NCBI GenBank assembly: GCA_963837335.1
Contig: CAWINS010000044.1
Location: 14,328 to 78,327 of the forward strand
DNA from: RYN-230 sp963837335
GTDB lineage: Bacteria > Actinomycetota > Actinomycetes > Streptosporangiales > Streptosporangiaceae
Reading direction: 5' to 3'
DNA length: 64,000 nt
Shown: in pieces, positions 54,528 through 63,113 of the stretch
How positions within the stretch are numbered: position 1 is the stretch's first letter
Layout of the letters: each line of letters starts with the position of its first letter
The notes under the pieces: model-generated
What the model was told of the DNA's origin: nothing
Databases searched by the model: none
Seen by the model: only the letters and a program-made list of their open reading frames with translations
Program-made: the position numbers and the translations under genes

Positions 54528-55805
54528 CTAGCGGTCCATGTCTCCCACCACGAAGAACATCGAGCCCAGGATGGGACTGAGGTCAGCGACCCGGTGGCCG
54601 GGCAGCAGTTCACCCAGCACCTGCACGTTGCTGAACGAGGCCGAGCGCACCTTGAGCCGCCACGGCGTCTTCCCGCCCCGGGACACCAGGTAATACCCGT
54701 TCAGCCCCAGCGGGCCCTCGGTCCAGGCGTACGTATGCCCCTCGGGGATCTTCAGCACCTTGGGAATCCGGGCGCTCAGCGGGCCGGGCGGCAGGCTGGC
54801 CAGCCGGCTCGCGCACGCGTCCACCAGATCCAGCGACACGGCGGCCTGATCCAGCAGGCACTCGAACCGGGCCAGGCAGTCTCCCGCGCCCCGGGTGACC
54901 ACCCGCAGCGACCCGGCCAGCTCGGCGTAGGCCAGGTAGGGCTCGTCGCGGCGCAGGTCGAAATCCACCCCGGAGGCCCGCGCGGCCGGTCCGCTCACCC
55001 CGAACTGGCGGACCTGCTCGCCAGTCAGCACGCCCACGTCCCGGGTCCGGCTGCGGAACCGCTCGCTGCCCTCGACGATCGCGCCGATCCGGGGCAGGTC
55101 TTCGCGCACCTGCGCGGCGGCCGCGCCGACCCGGCCGAGCCAGCCCGCGGGCAGCTCCTCCTTCAGCCCGCCGACCCGGTTGAACATGTAGTGCATCCGG
55201 CCGCCGGAGATCTCCTCCATGATCGACTGAAGCAGTTCCCGGGCCCGGGCCGCCGCGGCCCCAGCCTCAGCTCCGGCCCCAGCCCGGCCCCAGCCTCAGC
55301 CCGCCGCCGCACCAGCGCCGTCCTCCACCACCTCCGGCGGGTAAGAGCCGAGGAACGCGAGGTGGCTGAGGACCCGGTTGAGCTCGGCCAGCAGGGTCCG
55401 GGCCCAGACACCCCGCGGCGGGACCTCGATGCCAGCCAGCCGCTCCGCCGCCAGCACCACGCCAAGCTCGCTCGCGAACGCACCCAGCCAGTCATGCCGG
55501 TTGGCGAGCACGATGATCTGCCGGTAGTCCCGGGCCTCGAACAGCTTCTCGGCCCCCCGGTGCACGTAGCCGATAACTGGGTCGGCGGTCACGATCCGGT
55601 CGCCTTCCAGGGTCAGCCGCAGCCGGAGCATGCCGTGGCCGGAGGGGTGTCCCGAACCCAGGTTGATCAGCAGGTCGCCGTCGCCGGGCGGAGCCGCCGG
55701 CCCCGCGGCCCAGCTGCTGGTGACCGCGTCGGCCCGGTGCTGGTGACCCGCGTTGCGGCCCGGGTGCTGCGGCATGCGCTCCATCGGGTCAGACCCCCCG
55801 GCCAA
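54528..55805 (-). pseudogene. NADH-quinone oxidoreductase subunit D-like protein, interrupted by an in-frame TGA
   Basis: A stand-alone paralogue of NuoD (49-kDa subunit of complex I). The first part (to 55296) holds GHPSGHGMLRLRLTLEGDRI, VIGYVHRGAEKLFE and LLAELNRVLSHLAFLGSYP. The second (from 55295 down) resumes in the same frame with ELLQSIMEEISGGRMHYMFN, RVGGLKEELPAGW and ends PILGSMFFVVGDMDR. A single TGA (55296-55298) in a GC-rich repeat separates them, with no frame change. No other nuo genes are near. It overlaps the methyltransferase gene by 17 nt. Could be two polypeptides, a pseudogene or an error in the repeat. Confidence 0.75.
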
Positions 55806-56838
55806 CCAGGCCCGCGAGCGCGCCGGGCAGCGGGACGCCTGCCGCCTGGACCAGCCAGCCGAACCCGCCGAGGCCGGCCGGATCAGTCAGCTCAGCCTCC
55901 TCGGCGGCCAGCCGCAGCGCGGCCAGGTACCCCACCGGGTCGCGGTCGGCCTGGCTGAGCGGCGGGCGGCGGCCAGTCAGCCCCAGCGCCCGCAACGCGG
56001 CCCGCTGCGTGGTGAGCACCGTCTGCGTGGCCCCGGCCGCGGTCCCCGCCGCCGCGCAGGCGTCCAGGGCCACGTGCGCGGTGATGTCGCGGGAACCATC
56101 CGGGACCGGCCGGACCGCCCGGCCATCCCGGAACCCGGCCAGGGTCCCGGCCAGCGGCCTGTCGGCCCGGGAGTGGGCGTAGTCCGCCGCCAGGGCCAGG
56201 CCGCCCTCCAGCCGCCGGATTACTCCCGCCCAGGCGGCGCAGCGAGGATGGCCCAGCTCGGCGCGCTCGCCGGGATGCCGCAGGGGCCACCACCGGCGCA
56301 GCCACTCCTGCTCCGCCGGGCCGGCGGCTGGCCCGGGCTGCTCCGCACCGCTACCAGGATCCACGAGCATGATCCGCGGCCCGTCCGGGGTCAGCTCGGC
56401 CACGTCCACGGGAATGTTGTCCAGCCACTCGCTGGCGATGACCAGGCCGCGGATCCGGGCGGGCAGCACGCTCGCCCACTGGATCCGCTCGTCCGCGCCC
56501 GGAGGGCGCGGCGCGATCTCGATCGCCTGGGCGGTTATGCGTTGCGGAAAAGAAGACCACGGGCCGGCCGGTCCGGTGCCAGCGGGCAGCTGCTGCGCGA
56601 GCCTCAGGACCTGGCCCAGCAACTCGCCCTGGCCTGCTCCGATGTCCACCAGGTCGATCCGGTCCGGGTGGCCGAGCGCCTCGTCCGTGTGGCGGAGCAG
56701 GGCCAGGACGGCCCCGGCGTAGCGGGGCGAGACGTGCACCGAGGTCCGGAAGTGCGCCGCCGGGCGTTCCCCGCGGGCGTAGAAGCCGTCCCGGCCGTAC
56801 AGCGCGTCCTGGGTGGCGGCCCGCCATGTCGTCCACAC
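55789..56838 (-). CDS. SAM-dependent methyltransferase, MidA/NDUFAF7 family (DUF185)
   Basis: A 349-residue class I methyltransferase of the MidA type. The SAM motif LVDIGAGQGELLGQVL is at about residues 63-78, and IASEWLDNIPVDVAEL matches the family's N-E-x-x-D region with the usual Asn replaced by Ser. The family opening ATQDALYGRDGFYARGERPA and HFRTSVHVSP is clear. Mitochondrial NDUFAF7 methylates an arginine of the NuoD homologue NDUFS2, so the 17-nt overlap with a NuoD-like gene suggests that protein as substrate. Confidence 0.85.
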   Translation of the reverse strand: MWTTWRAATQDALYGRDGFYARGERPAAHFRTSVHVSPRYAGAVLALLRHTDEALGHPDRIDLVDIGAGQGELLGQVLRLAQQLPAGTGPAGPWSSFPQRITAQAIEIAPRPPGADERIQWASVLPARIRGLVIASEWLDNIPVDVAELTPDGPRIMLVDPGSGAEQPGPAAGPAEQEWLRRWWPLRHPGERAELGHPRCAAWAGVIRRLEGGLALAADYAHSRADRPLAGTLAGFRDGRAVRPVPDGSRDITAHVALDACAAAGTAAGATQTVLTTQRAALRALGLTGRRPPLSQADRDPVGYLAALRLAAEEAELTDPAGLGGFGWLVQAAGVPLPGALAGLVGRGV

Positions 56839-56948
56839 CGAGCCGACTCTAGTGGCGCGGATATGCTGATCGTTGCCGTCTGGGCTCGGTGGCGCAGACC
56901 AGCGAGCGGAGGCCAGCGAGAGGACCCAGCGAGAGGAACGCCGAGGCG

Positions 56949-57860
56949 ATGGGGGACCCAGTTCCGTCCCGCGAGGCCGCGGAGCGGCCGGCCCGGCTCA
57001 AGGTCGGCGTGATCGGCGCGGGACGGGTCGGCACCGTCCTGGGGGCTGCGCTGGAGCGCGCCGGTCACCAGGTGGTCGCCGTGTCGGCCGTGTCCGACCG
57101 GTCGCTGGAGCGCGCCGGGCGGCTGCTGCCTGGCGCGGCGGTCATGCGGCCGCCGGAGTTGCTGGCCGCGGTGGACCTCGCGCTGCTCACCGTCCCCGAC
57201 GACGCGCTGCCCGGGCTGGTGTCCGGCCTGGCCGCCACCGAGGCGCCGCTGGCCGGGCGGCTGATGGCCCACACCAGCGGCCGGCACGGCATCGCGGTGC
57301 TGGAGCCCGCCACCGTGCGCGGAGCGCTCCCCCTCGCGCTGCACCCGGTCATGACGTTCACCGGGCGCCCGGACGACCTCGACCGGCTGACCGGGATCTC
57401 CTTCGGGGTGACCGCCCCGCAGCCGCTGCAGCCCGCGGCGCAGGCGCTGGTCATCGAGATGGGCGGCGAGCCCGTGCTCATCGACGAGGCGTCCCGCCCG
57501 CTCTACCACGCCGGTCTGGCCAGCGCGGCCAATCACCTGGTCGCTCTGGTGGCCCAGTCGGCCGATGTGCTCGCCGCGGCCGGGGTGAGTGATCCGGCCC
57601 GGATGCTGGGGCCGCTGCTGTCCGCCGCGCTGGACAACGCGCTGCGGCTCGGGGACGCGGGACTGACCGGTCCGGTGGCCCGCGGCGACGCCGACACCGT
57701 GGCCGAGCACGTGCAGGCGCTGGCCAGCGCCTCGCCGGAGGCGCTGCGCGCCTACGTGGCGCTCGCCCGGCTGACCGCTGACCGCGCCCTGGCCGCGGGC
57801 ATCCTCACCGCCGCGGACGCACAGCGCCTGCTCGACGTGCTGGCCGGGGCGCCCCGATGA
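56949..57860 (+). CDS. Rossmann-like and DUF2520 domain protein
   Basis: A 303-residue protein. The N-terminal Rossmann fold has LKVGVIGAGRVGTVLGAALE and LALLTVPDDALPGLV; the C-terminal DUF2520 helical domain includes LYHAGLASAANHLVALVAQS. It resembles ketopantoate reductase/short 6PGDH-like proteins. Its stop overlaps panC (ATGA), so it may supply a reductase step for pantothenate, an inference from position. ATG 56949 is preferred; GTG 56889 is possible. Confidence 0.88.
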   Translation: MGDPVPSREAAERPARLKVGVIGAGRVGTVLGAALERAGHQVVAVSAVSDRSLERAGRLLPGAAVMRPPELLAAVDLALLTVPDDALPGLVSGLAATEAPLAGRLMAHTSGRHGIAVLEPATVRGALPLALHPVMTFTGRPDDLDRLTGISFGVTAPQPLQPAAQALVIEMGGEPVLIDEASRPLYHAGLASAANHLVALVAQSADVLAAAGVSDPARMLGPLLSAALDNALRLGDAGLTGPVARGDADTVAEHVQALASASPEALRAYVALARLTADRALAAGILTAADAQRLLDVLAGAPR

Positions 57861-58729
57861 TGCCCATCGTCGCGCGGACCAGGAACGGCCTGGCCGCCGC
57901 CCGGCGCACGCTCGGCGCCCCGGTGGTGCTCGTCCCGACCATGGGCGCGCTGCACGAGGGACACCGGGCGCTGATCCGCCGGGCCCGGGAGCTGGCGGGC
58001 CCGGACGGGAGCGTGGTGGTGTCCGTGTTCGTCAACCCGCTGCAGTTCGGGGCGGGCGAGGACCTGGGCCGCTACCCCCGCACGCTCCTCGCCGACGTGC
58101 TCATCGCGGCCGAGGAGGGGGCGGACCTGGTGTTCGCGCCGCCCGCCGCCCAGATGTACCCGCGCCCCCAGCTGATCACCGTGGATCCCGGCCCGGTGGG
58201 CCGGGTCCTGGAAGGGGAGTCCCGGCCGGGGCATTTCTCCGGCGTGCTGACCGTGGTGGCGAAGCTGCTCCAGCTGACCCGCCCGGACGCCGCGGTGTTC
58301 GGGGAGAAGGACGCGCAGCAGCTCGCGCTGGTCCGCCGGATGGTGCAGGACATCGACCTGGGCGTCGAGATCATCGGCGTGCCCACGGTGCGCGACCCCG
58401 ACGGGCTCGCGATCTCCAGCCGGAACCGGTTCCTGTCCCCGGCCGAGCGGCAGACCGCCTTGCTGCTGCCCGCCGCGCTGCGGGCCGGCCAGGACGCGGC
58501 CCACGCCGGGCCGGCCGCGGTCCTCAAGGCCGCGGGCGAGGTCCTGGCCACGACCGCGGACCCGCCGCTGCAGCTGGACTACCTGGCGCTGGTCGGCCCC
58601 GACACGTTCGAGGAGGCCGGCGAGGACTACGAGGGGCCGGCCCGGCTCCTGGTGGCCGCGCGGGTCGGATCCACCCGGCTGATCGACAACACCCCGCTGA
58701 GCCTGGAGTGCCATGCTGCTGACGATTGA
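57857..58729 (+). CDS. panC: Pantoate--beta-alanine ligase
   Basis: A 290-residue enzyme that joins pantoate and beta-alanine with ATP to make pantothenate. The nucleotidyl-transferase motif VLVPTMGALHEGHRALIRRA (HxGH) is intact, followed by SVFVNPLQFGAGEDLGRYPR, FGEKDAQQLALVRRMV, and ISSRNRFLSP (KMSKS-like). It overlaps DUF2520 upstream and coaX by 17 nt downstream. The usual panD gene is not between them. Confidence 0.96.
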   Translation: MMPIVARTRNGLAAARRTLGAPVVLVPTMGALHEGHRALIRRARELAGPDGSVVVSVFVNPLQFGAGEDLGRYPRTLLADVLIAAEEGADLVFAPPAAQMYPRPQLITVDPGPVGRVLEGESRPGHFSGVLTVVAKLLQLTRPDAAVFGEKDAQQLALVRRMVQDIDLGVEIIGVPTVRDPDGLAISSRNRFLSPAERQTALLLPAALRAGQDAAHAGPAAVLKAAGEVLATTADPPLQLDYLALVGPDTFEEAGEDYEGPARLLVAARVGSTRLIDNTPLSLECHAADD

Positions 58730-59552
58730 CGTAGGCAACACCAACACCGTGCTGGGCATGTTCGACGGCGACCAGATCGTCGAGCACTGGCGGATCAACA
58801 CCGACCCGGACCGGACCGCGGACGAGATCGCCGTCCTGCTGAGCGGCCTGCTCGAGCACAGCGCGCTGGTCAAGGACGCGGACGTGAGCGGGATCGCGCT
58901 GTGTTCCACGGTGCCCTCGGTGCTGCACGAGATGCGGGAGATGTGCCGCCGCTATTACGGGGACATCCCGGCGCTGATCGTCGAGCCGGGCGTGCGCACC
59001 GGGGTGTCCGTCCGGATGGACAACCCCAAGGAAGTGGGCAGCGACCGCATCATGAACACCGTGGCCGCGGTCCACCTGTACGGCGGCCCGGCGATCGTGG
59101 TGGACTTCGGCACCTCCACCAACTTCGACGCGGCCAGCGCCCGGGGTGAGTTCGTCGGCGGGGCGCTGGCGCCCGGCATCGAGATCTCGGTGGACGCCCT
59201 GACCCGGCGGGCCGCGCAGCTGCTCAAGGTGGAACTGACCCGGCCGCACCATGTGATCGGCAAGAACACCGTGGAGGCCCTGCAGTCCGGCATCATCTTC
59301 GGGTTCGCCGGCCAGGTCGAGGGGATCGCGCGCCGGATGGCCGCGGAACTCGCCCCGGAGGACCCGGAGTCGGTGACGGTCATCGCCACCGGCGGGCTGG
59401 CCCCGCTGGTGATCGACGAGGTGAGCATCATCGACGCGCACGAGCCGTGGCTCACCCTCATCGGGCTGCGCCTGGTGTTCGAGCGCAACAACCTCAACGC
59501 GTGGCCGGGGGCGTCCCGGGGCGCTCCAGGTAGGTCCGGTCCGGCTGGGTGA
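58713..59552 (+). CDS. coaX: Type III pantothenate kinase
   Basis: A 279-residue ASKHA-fold kinase making phosphopantothenate, the first step from pantothenate to CoA. Phosphate-1 motif LTIDVGNTNTVLGMFDGD, pantothenate site GVSVRMDNPKEVGSDRIMNT, and adenosine motif VVDFGTSTNFDAASARGEFV. K+-dependent family features are conserved. Its 3' end overlaps the convergent GNAT gene by 59 bp. Confidence 0.96.
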   Translation: MLLTIDVGNTNTVLGMFDGDQIVEHWRINTDPDRTADEIAVLLSGLLEHSALVKDADVSGIALCSTVPSVLHEMREMCRRYYGDIPALIVEPGVRTGVSVRMDNPKEVGSDRIMNTVAAVHLYGGPAIVVDFGTSTNFDAASARGEFVGGALAPGIEISVDALTRRAAQLLKVELTRPHHVIGKNTVEALQSGIIFGFAGQVEGIARRMAAELAPEDPESVTVIATGGLAPLVIDEVSIIDAHEPWLTLIGLRLVFERNNLNAWPGASRGAPGRSGPAG

Positions 59553-59937
59553 AGCCGAACCGCTCGTACAGCCCGTGCGCGTCCGCGGTGTGCAGCGTCC
59601 ACCGGAACGACGCGCCCGGGCCGCGGTCGATCATCGTGGCCACCAGCTCCACGCCCAGGCCCTGGCCGCGGAACTCCTTGTCGATGTAGACGTCCGCCAG
59701 GTAGGCGAACCCGGCCCCGTCCGACACGGCCCGGGCGAACCCGATCATCGCCCCGGATGCGCTCTGGTAGACGCCGACGACCCGCCAGGCGCTCTCGAGC
59801 TGCTGCTCGACGACGCTGCGGGTCCGCCAGCGCCCCCAGTACGCCTCCGTGGACAGGAACCGCCACAGCGTGTCCCGGTCCACCCGGCGCCGGTCGTCAT
59901 CCAGCTCGAACTGCCCTTGCCCTGCTGTCCACTGCAC
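59494..59937 (-). CDS. GNAT family N-acetyltransferase
   Basis: A 147-residue acetyltransferase. The fold begins LDDDRRRVDRDTLWRFLSTE. Acetyl-CoA motif A is EFRGQGLGVELVATMID (RGxGLG), and the C-terminal strand WTLHTADAHGLYERFGFTQP is typical. GTG 59937 is chosen because residues before it look unrelated; the frame is open to 60069. It resembles small acetyltransferases that modify free amino acids or peptides. Substrate unknown. Confidence 0.85.
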   Translation of the reverse strand: MQWTAGQGQFELDDDRRRVDRDTLWRFLSTEAYWGRWRTRSVVEQQLESAWRVVGVYQSASGAMIGFARAVSDGAGFAYLADVYIDKEFRGQGLGVELVATMIDRGPGASFRWTLHTADAHGLYERFGFTQPDRTYLERPGTPPATR

Positions 59938-60078
59938 GGCGTGACTGTATCCGGGTGAGCTGTCCGGCTTCACCCCGTTTACGTCCCGGGCAGCTGGCCC
60001 CGAGTCTCGGTCAGCCCTCCAGTCTGAGGCCTCGCCGGTCACCCCACCCTCTCCCACCCCTTCTGTCACAAGGGCGCT

Positions 60079-60130
60079 TCGTGATCAACCGTTTGGTGTC
60101 GTCCTGGCCACACCAAACGGTTGATCACGA
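60079..60130. repeat. Perfect 21-bp inverted repeat with 10-nt loop, directly upstream of lysS
   Basis: The left arm 60079-60099 and right arm 60110-60130 are exact reverse complements (arm includes TGATCAACCGTTTGGTG); the loop is cgtcctggcc. It ends 21 bp before the lysS start and lies in the divergent gap with the GNAT gene. As RNA it would form a very stable hairpin close to the ribosome-binding region; as DNA it could be an operator or a mobile-repeat trace. No T-run follows, so a normal terminator is unlikely. Confidence 0.9.
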
Positions 60131-60151
60131 GCGGCTGGGTACGCTCGACGG

Positions 60152-61693
60152 GTGAACCAGGATGGCATTCAGGATGGCGTGGCCGCTGCCGCTCAGGATC
60201 TGGCGGCGGCCGGTCAAGAGGACGCGGGCGTACCGGAGCAGATGCGGGTCCGGCTGGACAAGCGGCAGCGGCTGCTGGACGAGGGCGTGGACCCGTACCC
60301 GGTCGGTTTCCCGCGTACCGCCACCGTCGCCGAGGTCCGGGCCCGCTACCCCGGCCTGGAACCGGACACCTACACCGGCGACCGGGTCGGCGTCACCGGC
60401 CGGGTGATGCTGTCGCGGTCCGGCGGGAAGCTGTCCTTCGCCACCATCCGGGACGGCACGGGCGACATCCAGGTCATGATCTCCCTGGACCGGGTCGGCG
60501 AGGAGGCGCTCGCCGCCTGGAAGCGGGACGTGGACCTCGGCGACCATATCGGGGTGGAAGGTGAGGTGATCACCTCCCGCCGCGGTGAGCTGTCCATTCT
60601 TGCCGACCGCTATGCGATTACCGCCAAGGGCCTGCGACCCCTGCCGGAAAAGCATAAAGGGCTCAGCGATGCAGAAACCCGGGTACGCCACCGTTATGTG
60701 GATCTTATCGTCAATCCGGAGGCCAGGAGGATGGCCGGGATCCGGGCGGCAGTGATCCAGTCCATGCGGCATGACCTGCACCAACGAGGCTTCCTTGAGG
60801 TGGAGACGCCGGTCTTGCAGGCGGTGCACGGCGGCGCCAACGCGCGCCCGTTCATCACCCGGATCAACGCCTACAACATGGAGCTCTACCTGCGGATCGC
60901 CCTGGAGCTTTATCTCAAACGGCTTGTGGTCGGCGGGATCGAGAGAGTTTATGAAATTGGCCGGATCTTCCGCAACGAGGGTGTCGATTCCACGCACAAT
61001 CCCGAGTTCACGATGCTGGAGGCGTATGAGGCCTACGGCGACTACGACACGGTAGCCACCCTGACCCGGGAACTGATCCAGAACGCGGCGGTGGCGGTGT
61101 ACGGCGTCCCGGTGGCGCGCCGGGACGGGCAGGAGTACGACATCAGCGGCGAGTGGCCGTCCATGACCGTGTACGGCGCGATCTCCGCCGCCCTGGGCGA
61201 GGAGATTGACCCGGGCACCAGCGAGGACCGGCTGCGCAAGCTGTGCACCCAGGCGGGCGTGCCTGCCGAGCCGGGCTGGGGACACGGCCAGATCGTGCTG
61301 GAGATGTACGAGCGGCTGGTGGAGGAACGGACCGTGCAGCCGACGTTCTACCGTGACTTCCCGGTCGAGGTGTCCCCGCTGACCCGGGCCCACCGGGAGG
61401 ATCCGCGGCTGGCTGAGCGCTGGGACCTGGTCGCGTTCGGCACCGAGCTCGGCACCGGGTACTCGGAGCTGGTCAACCCGGTCGAGGAACGCCGCAGGCT
61501 CACCGCCCAGTCGCTGCTCGCGGCGGGCGGCGACCCGGAGGCCATGCAGCTGGACGAGGACTTCCTGCAGGCTCTGGAGTACGGGATGCCGCCGACCGGC
61601 GGCGTGGGCGTGGGCATCGACCGGGTGCTGATCATGCTGACCGGCGAGAATATCCGGGAGACCACCCTGTTCCCCCTGGTCCGGCCGCAGTAA
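60152..61693 (+). CDS. lysS: Lysyl-tRNA synthetase, class II
   Basis: A 513-residue class II synthetase charging tRNA-Lys. An OB-fold anticodon-binding domain (residues about 75-170, GVTGRVMLSRSGGKLSFATI) precedes the catalytic core. Motif 1 is RHRYVDLIVNPEARRMAGIR, motif 2 FRNEGVDSTHNPEFTMLEAY, and motif 3 GGVGVGIDRVLIMLTG. Start GTG 60152. A segment around bases 60,590-60,980 uses more AT-ending codons than the rest. A 21-bp inverted repeat precedes it. Confidence 0.97.
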   Translation: MNQDGIQDGVAAAAQDLAAAGQEDAGVPEQMRVRLDKRQRLLDEGVDPYPVGFPRTATVAEVRARYPGLEPDTYTGDRVGVTGRVMLSRSGGKLSFATIRDGTGDIQVMISLDRVGEEALAAWKRDVDLGDHIGVEGEVITSRRGELSILADRYAITAKGLRPLPEKHKGLSDAETRVRHRYVDLIVNPEARRMAGIRAAVIQSMRHDLHQRGFLEVETPVLQAVHGGANARPFITRINAYNMELYLRIALELYLKRLVVGGIERVYEIGRIFRNEGVDSTHNPEFTMLEAYEAYGDYDTVATLTRELIQNAAVAVYGVPVARRDGQEYDISGEWPSMTVYGAISAALGEEIDPGTSEDRLRKLCTQAGVPAEPGWGHGQIVLEMYERLVEERTVQPTFYRDFPVEVSPLTRAHREDPRLAERWDLVAFGTELGTGYSELVNPVEERRRLTAQSLLAAGGDPEAMQLDEDFLQALEYGMPPTGGVGVGIDRVLIMLTGENIRETTLFPLVRPQ

Positions 61694-61908
61694 CCGGGCT
61701 GGCCGTCACCTCCCGTCCACGCGGTTGAACATGGAATCCTGCCTTCCAGCGCACAGATGTAAATCTCCACCGTCCCGGTACGCATCGGTAGTCCCTACCC
61801 ACCACCCGGGCCTGCGAAGCGTGCATCGGTGGTCCGTGCGCAGCAGACCGCCCCGCGCCGCGGGACGCGGCGGCACGGGGCGGAGGCGATGCTGGTCCGG
61901 GGCGAGCC
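61694..61908. other. Gap between lysS and the NlpC/P60 gene
   Basis: A 215-bp convergent gap. It contains two similar short segments (gcatcggtagtcc and gcatcggtggtcc) but no good gene; open frames here are overlaps of the neighbouring coding strands. No clear terminator hairpin was found. Confidence 0.5.
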
Positions 61909-62955
61909 TCAGATGATGCGGACCGCGCCCACGAACACGTTCCACATAACCGGCTGGACCTGGACGAGCTGACCAGTGGAGGGGGCGTCCACCATCAGGC
62001 CGTCGCCCAGGTAGATGCCGACGTGGTCGATGCCCGCGTAGAAGAACACCAGGTCACCCGGCTCGAGCTGGCTCCGGGAGATGTGCTCGCCCATGTTGTA
62101 CTGCGAGACGGTGTAGTGCGGCAGGCTGATGCCCACCTGCGCGTACGCCCACATCACCAGGCCGGAGCAGTCGAACGTGCTCGGCCCGGCCGCGCCCCAC
62201 ACGTACGGGTCGCCCCGGCGGGTCATCGCGTACCGCAGCGCTTCCGCGCCGACCGTGTTGGCGGTGGGCAGGTTGATGTTCGGGTAGTTCCCGGTGCGCT
62301 GGTAAATGGTCATGGCCTGGGAGAACGCCGCGCTGTTGAGCGTGTTCACCTTGCCCTGGATGATCTTCTTCTTGGCCGCCATGGACTTGGCCAGCTTGGT
62401 CACCTTGGTCATCTGCTGCACCGCGGTGTCGTGCGCCCGCCGGGCGGCCGCCTCTGCGGTGGACAGCGCGCTGACCCGGTCCCCGTTCTCCGTCTGCAGC
62501 TGCTGCATGATCGCGGCCCGGCTGAGCATCGTGCTGGTGTCTGTGGAGGTGAGGACCTGCAGTGGGGTGGCCAGGCCACCGTTCATGTAACTTTCCGCGG
62601 CTAGCTGGCCGATCGCGGCCTGCCCCGACACGAGCCGGGTGGCGTCCTGCCGGTAGGTGGTCATCGCGGTCTTCGCCTCGGAGCGGGCCTCGGTCATCTG
62701 GATGCGGAGCCCGTCGTACTGCTCGCTCAGCACGTCGATCTGGTGGCCCAGGCTCTTGGCCTGTGCCACCAGGCTGGCCAGGCTGGGCTGCGGGCGGCTG
62801 ACGGCCGCGCTGCTCACCGTGGCGGGCAGCACCAGGCTGGCGGCCGCGGCTACCCCGCCCACGGTGGCTACCTGCCGCCAGAGGCGGTGCCGGAACCCGG
62901 CGGCACGCAACCGCCGTACCTTCGGCGCAAGTCCCACTGAGGGCCAGCGTTCCAC
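61909..62955 (-). CDS. Secreted NlpC/P60 family peptidoglycan endopeptidase (CwlO/RipA-like)
   Basis: A 348-residue exported cell-wall hydrolase. An N-terminal signal (VATVGGVAAAASLVLPATVSS) is followed by a long coiled coil (residues about 60-200, e.g. LVAQAKSLGHQIDVLSEQYD) and the catalytic C-terminal domain GDPYVWGAAGPSTFDCSGLV (catalytic Cys), with His in VFFYAGIDHVGIYLGDG. Coiled-coil plus NlpC/P60 is the CwlO/RipA layout. GTG 62955 has GGAG 7 nt upstream. A c-di-AMP riboswitch precedes it. Confidence 0.94.
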   Translation of the reverse strand: MERWPSVGLAPKVRRLRAAGFRHRLWRQVATVGGVAAAASLVLPATVSSAAVSRPQPSLASLVAQAKSLGHQIDVLSEQYDGLRIQMTEARSEAKTAMTTYRQDATRLVSGQAAIGQLAAESYMNGGLATPLQVLTSTDTSTMLSRAAIMQQLQTENGDRVSALSTAEAAARRAHDTAVQQMTKVTKLAKSMAAKKKIIQGKVNTLNSAAFSQAMTIYQRTGNYPNINLPTANTVGAEALRYAMTRRGDPYVWGAAGPSTFDCSGLVMWAYAQVGISLPHYTVSQYNMGEHISRSQLEPGDLVFFYAGIDHVGIYLGDGLMVDAPSTGQLVQVQPVMWNVFVGAVRII

Positions 62956-62973
62956 GAGCTCTCCTCTCTCATC

Positions 62974-63113
62974 CCGCCTGCCGGGTTAGCTGACGGGTTC
63001 GGGCCAGAGGAGCCCTACCGCTGGGCGCAACGATGCGCCCGCTCGCGGATTCACCCCGGGAACACGGGTCCCCGGCTTTCTGGCCGCGTCCTGCGGCACA
63101 GAAACTCGGCGGC
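62974..63113 (-). ncRNA. c-di-AMP riboswitch (ydaO-yuaA type)
   Basis: Read on the minus strand, the 5' side GCCGCCGAG pairs with the 3' side GGCAGGCGG (P1). Conserved internal elements are GGGGTGAATC, GTAGGGCTC and CCGAACCCGTCAGCTAACCC, as in actinobacterial ydaO elements. It lies 18 bp upstream of the NlpC/P60 start. This class represses cell-wall hydrolase genes when c-di-AMP is high. Confidence 0.88.

Noticed and set aside
60079..60151. T-box or intrinsic terminator before lysS
   Set aside because: No T-box consensus or specifier loop is visible and no T-run follows the hairpin.
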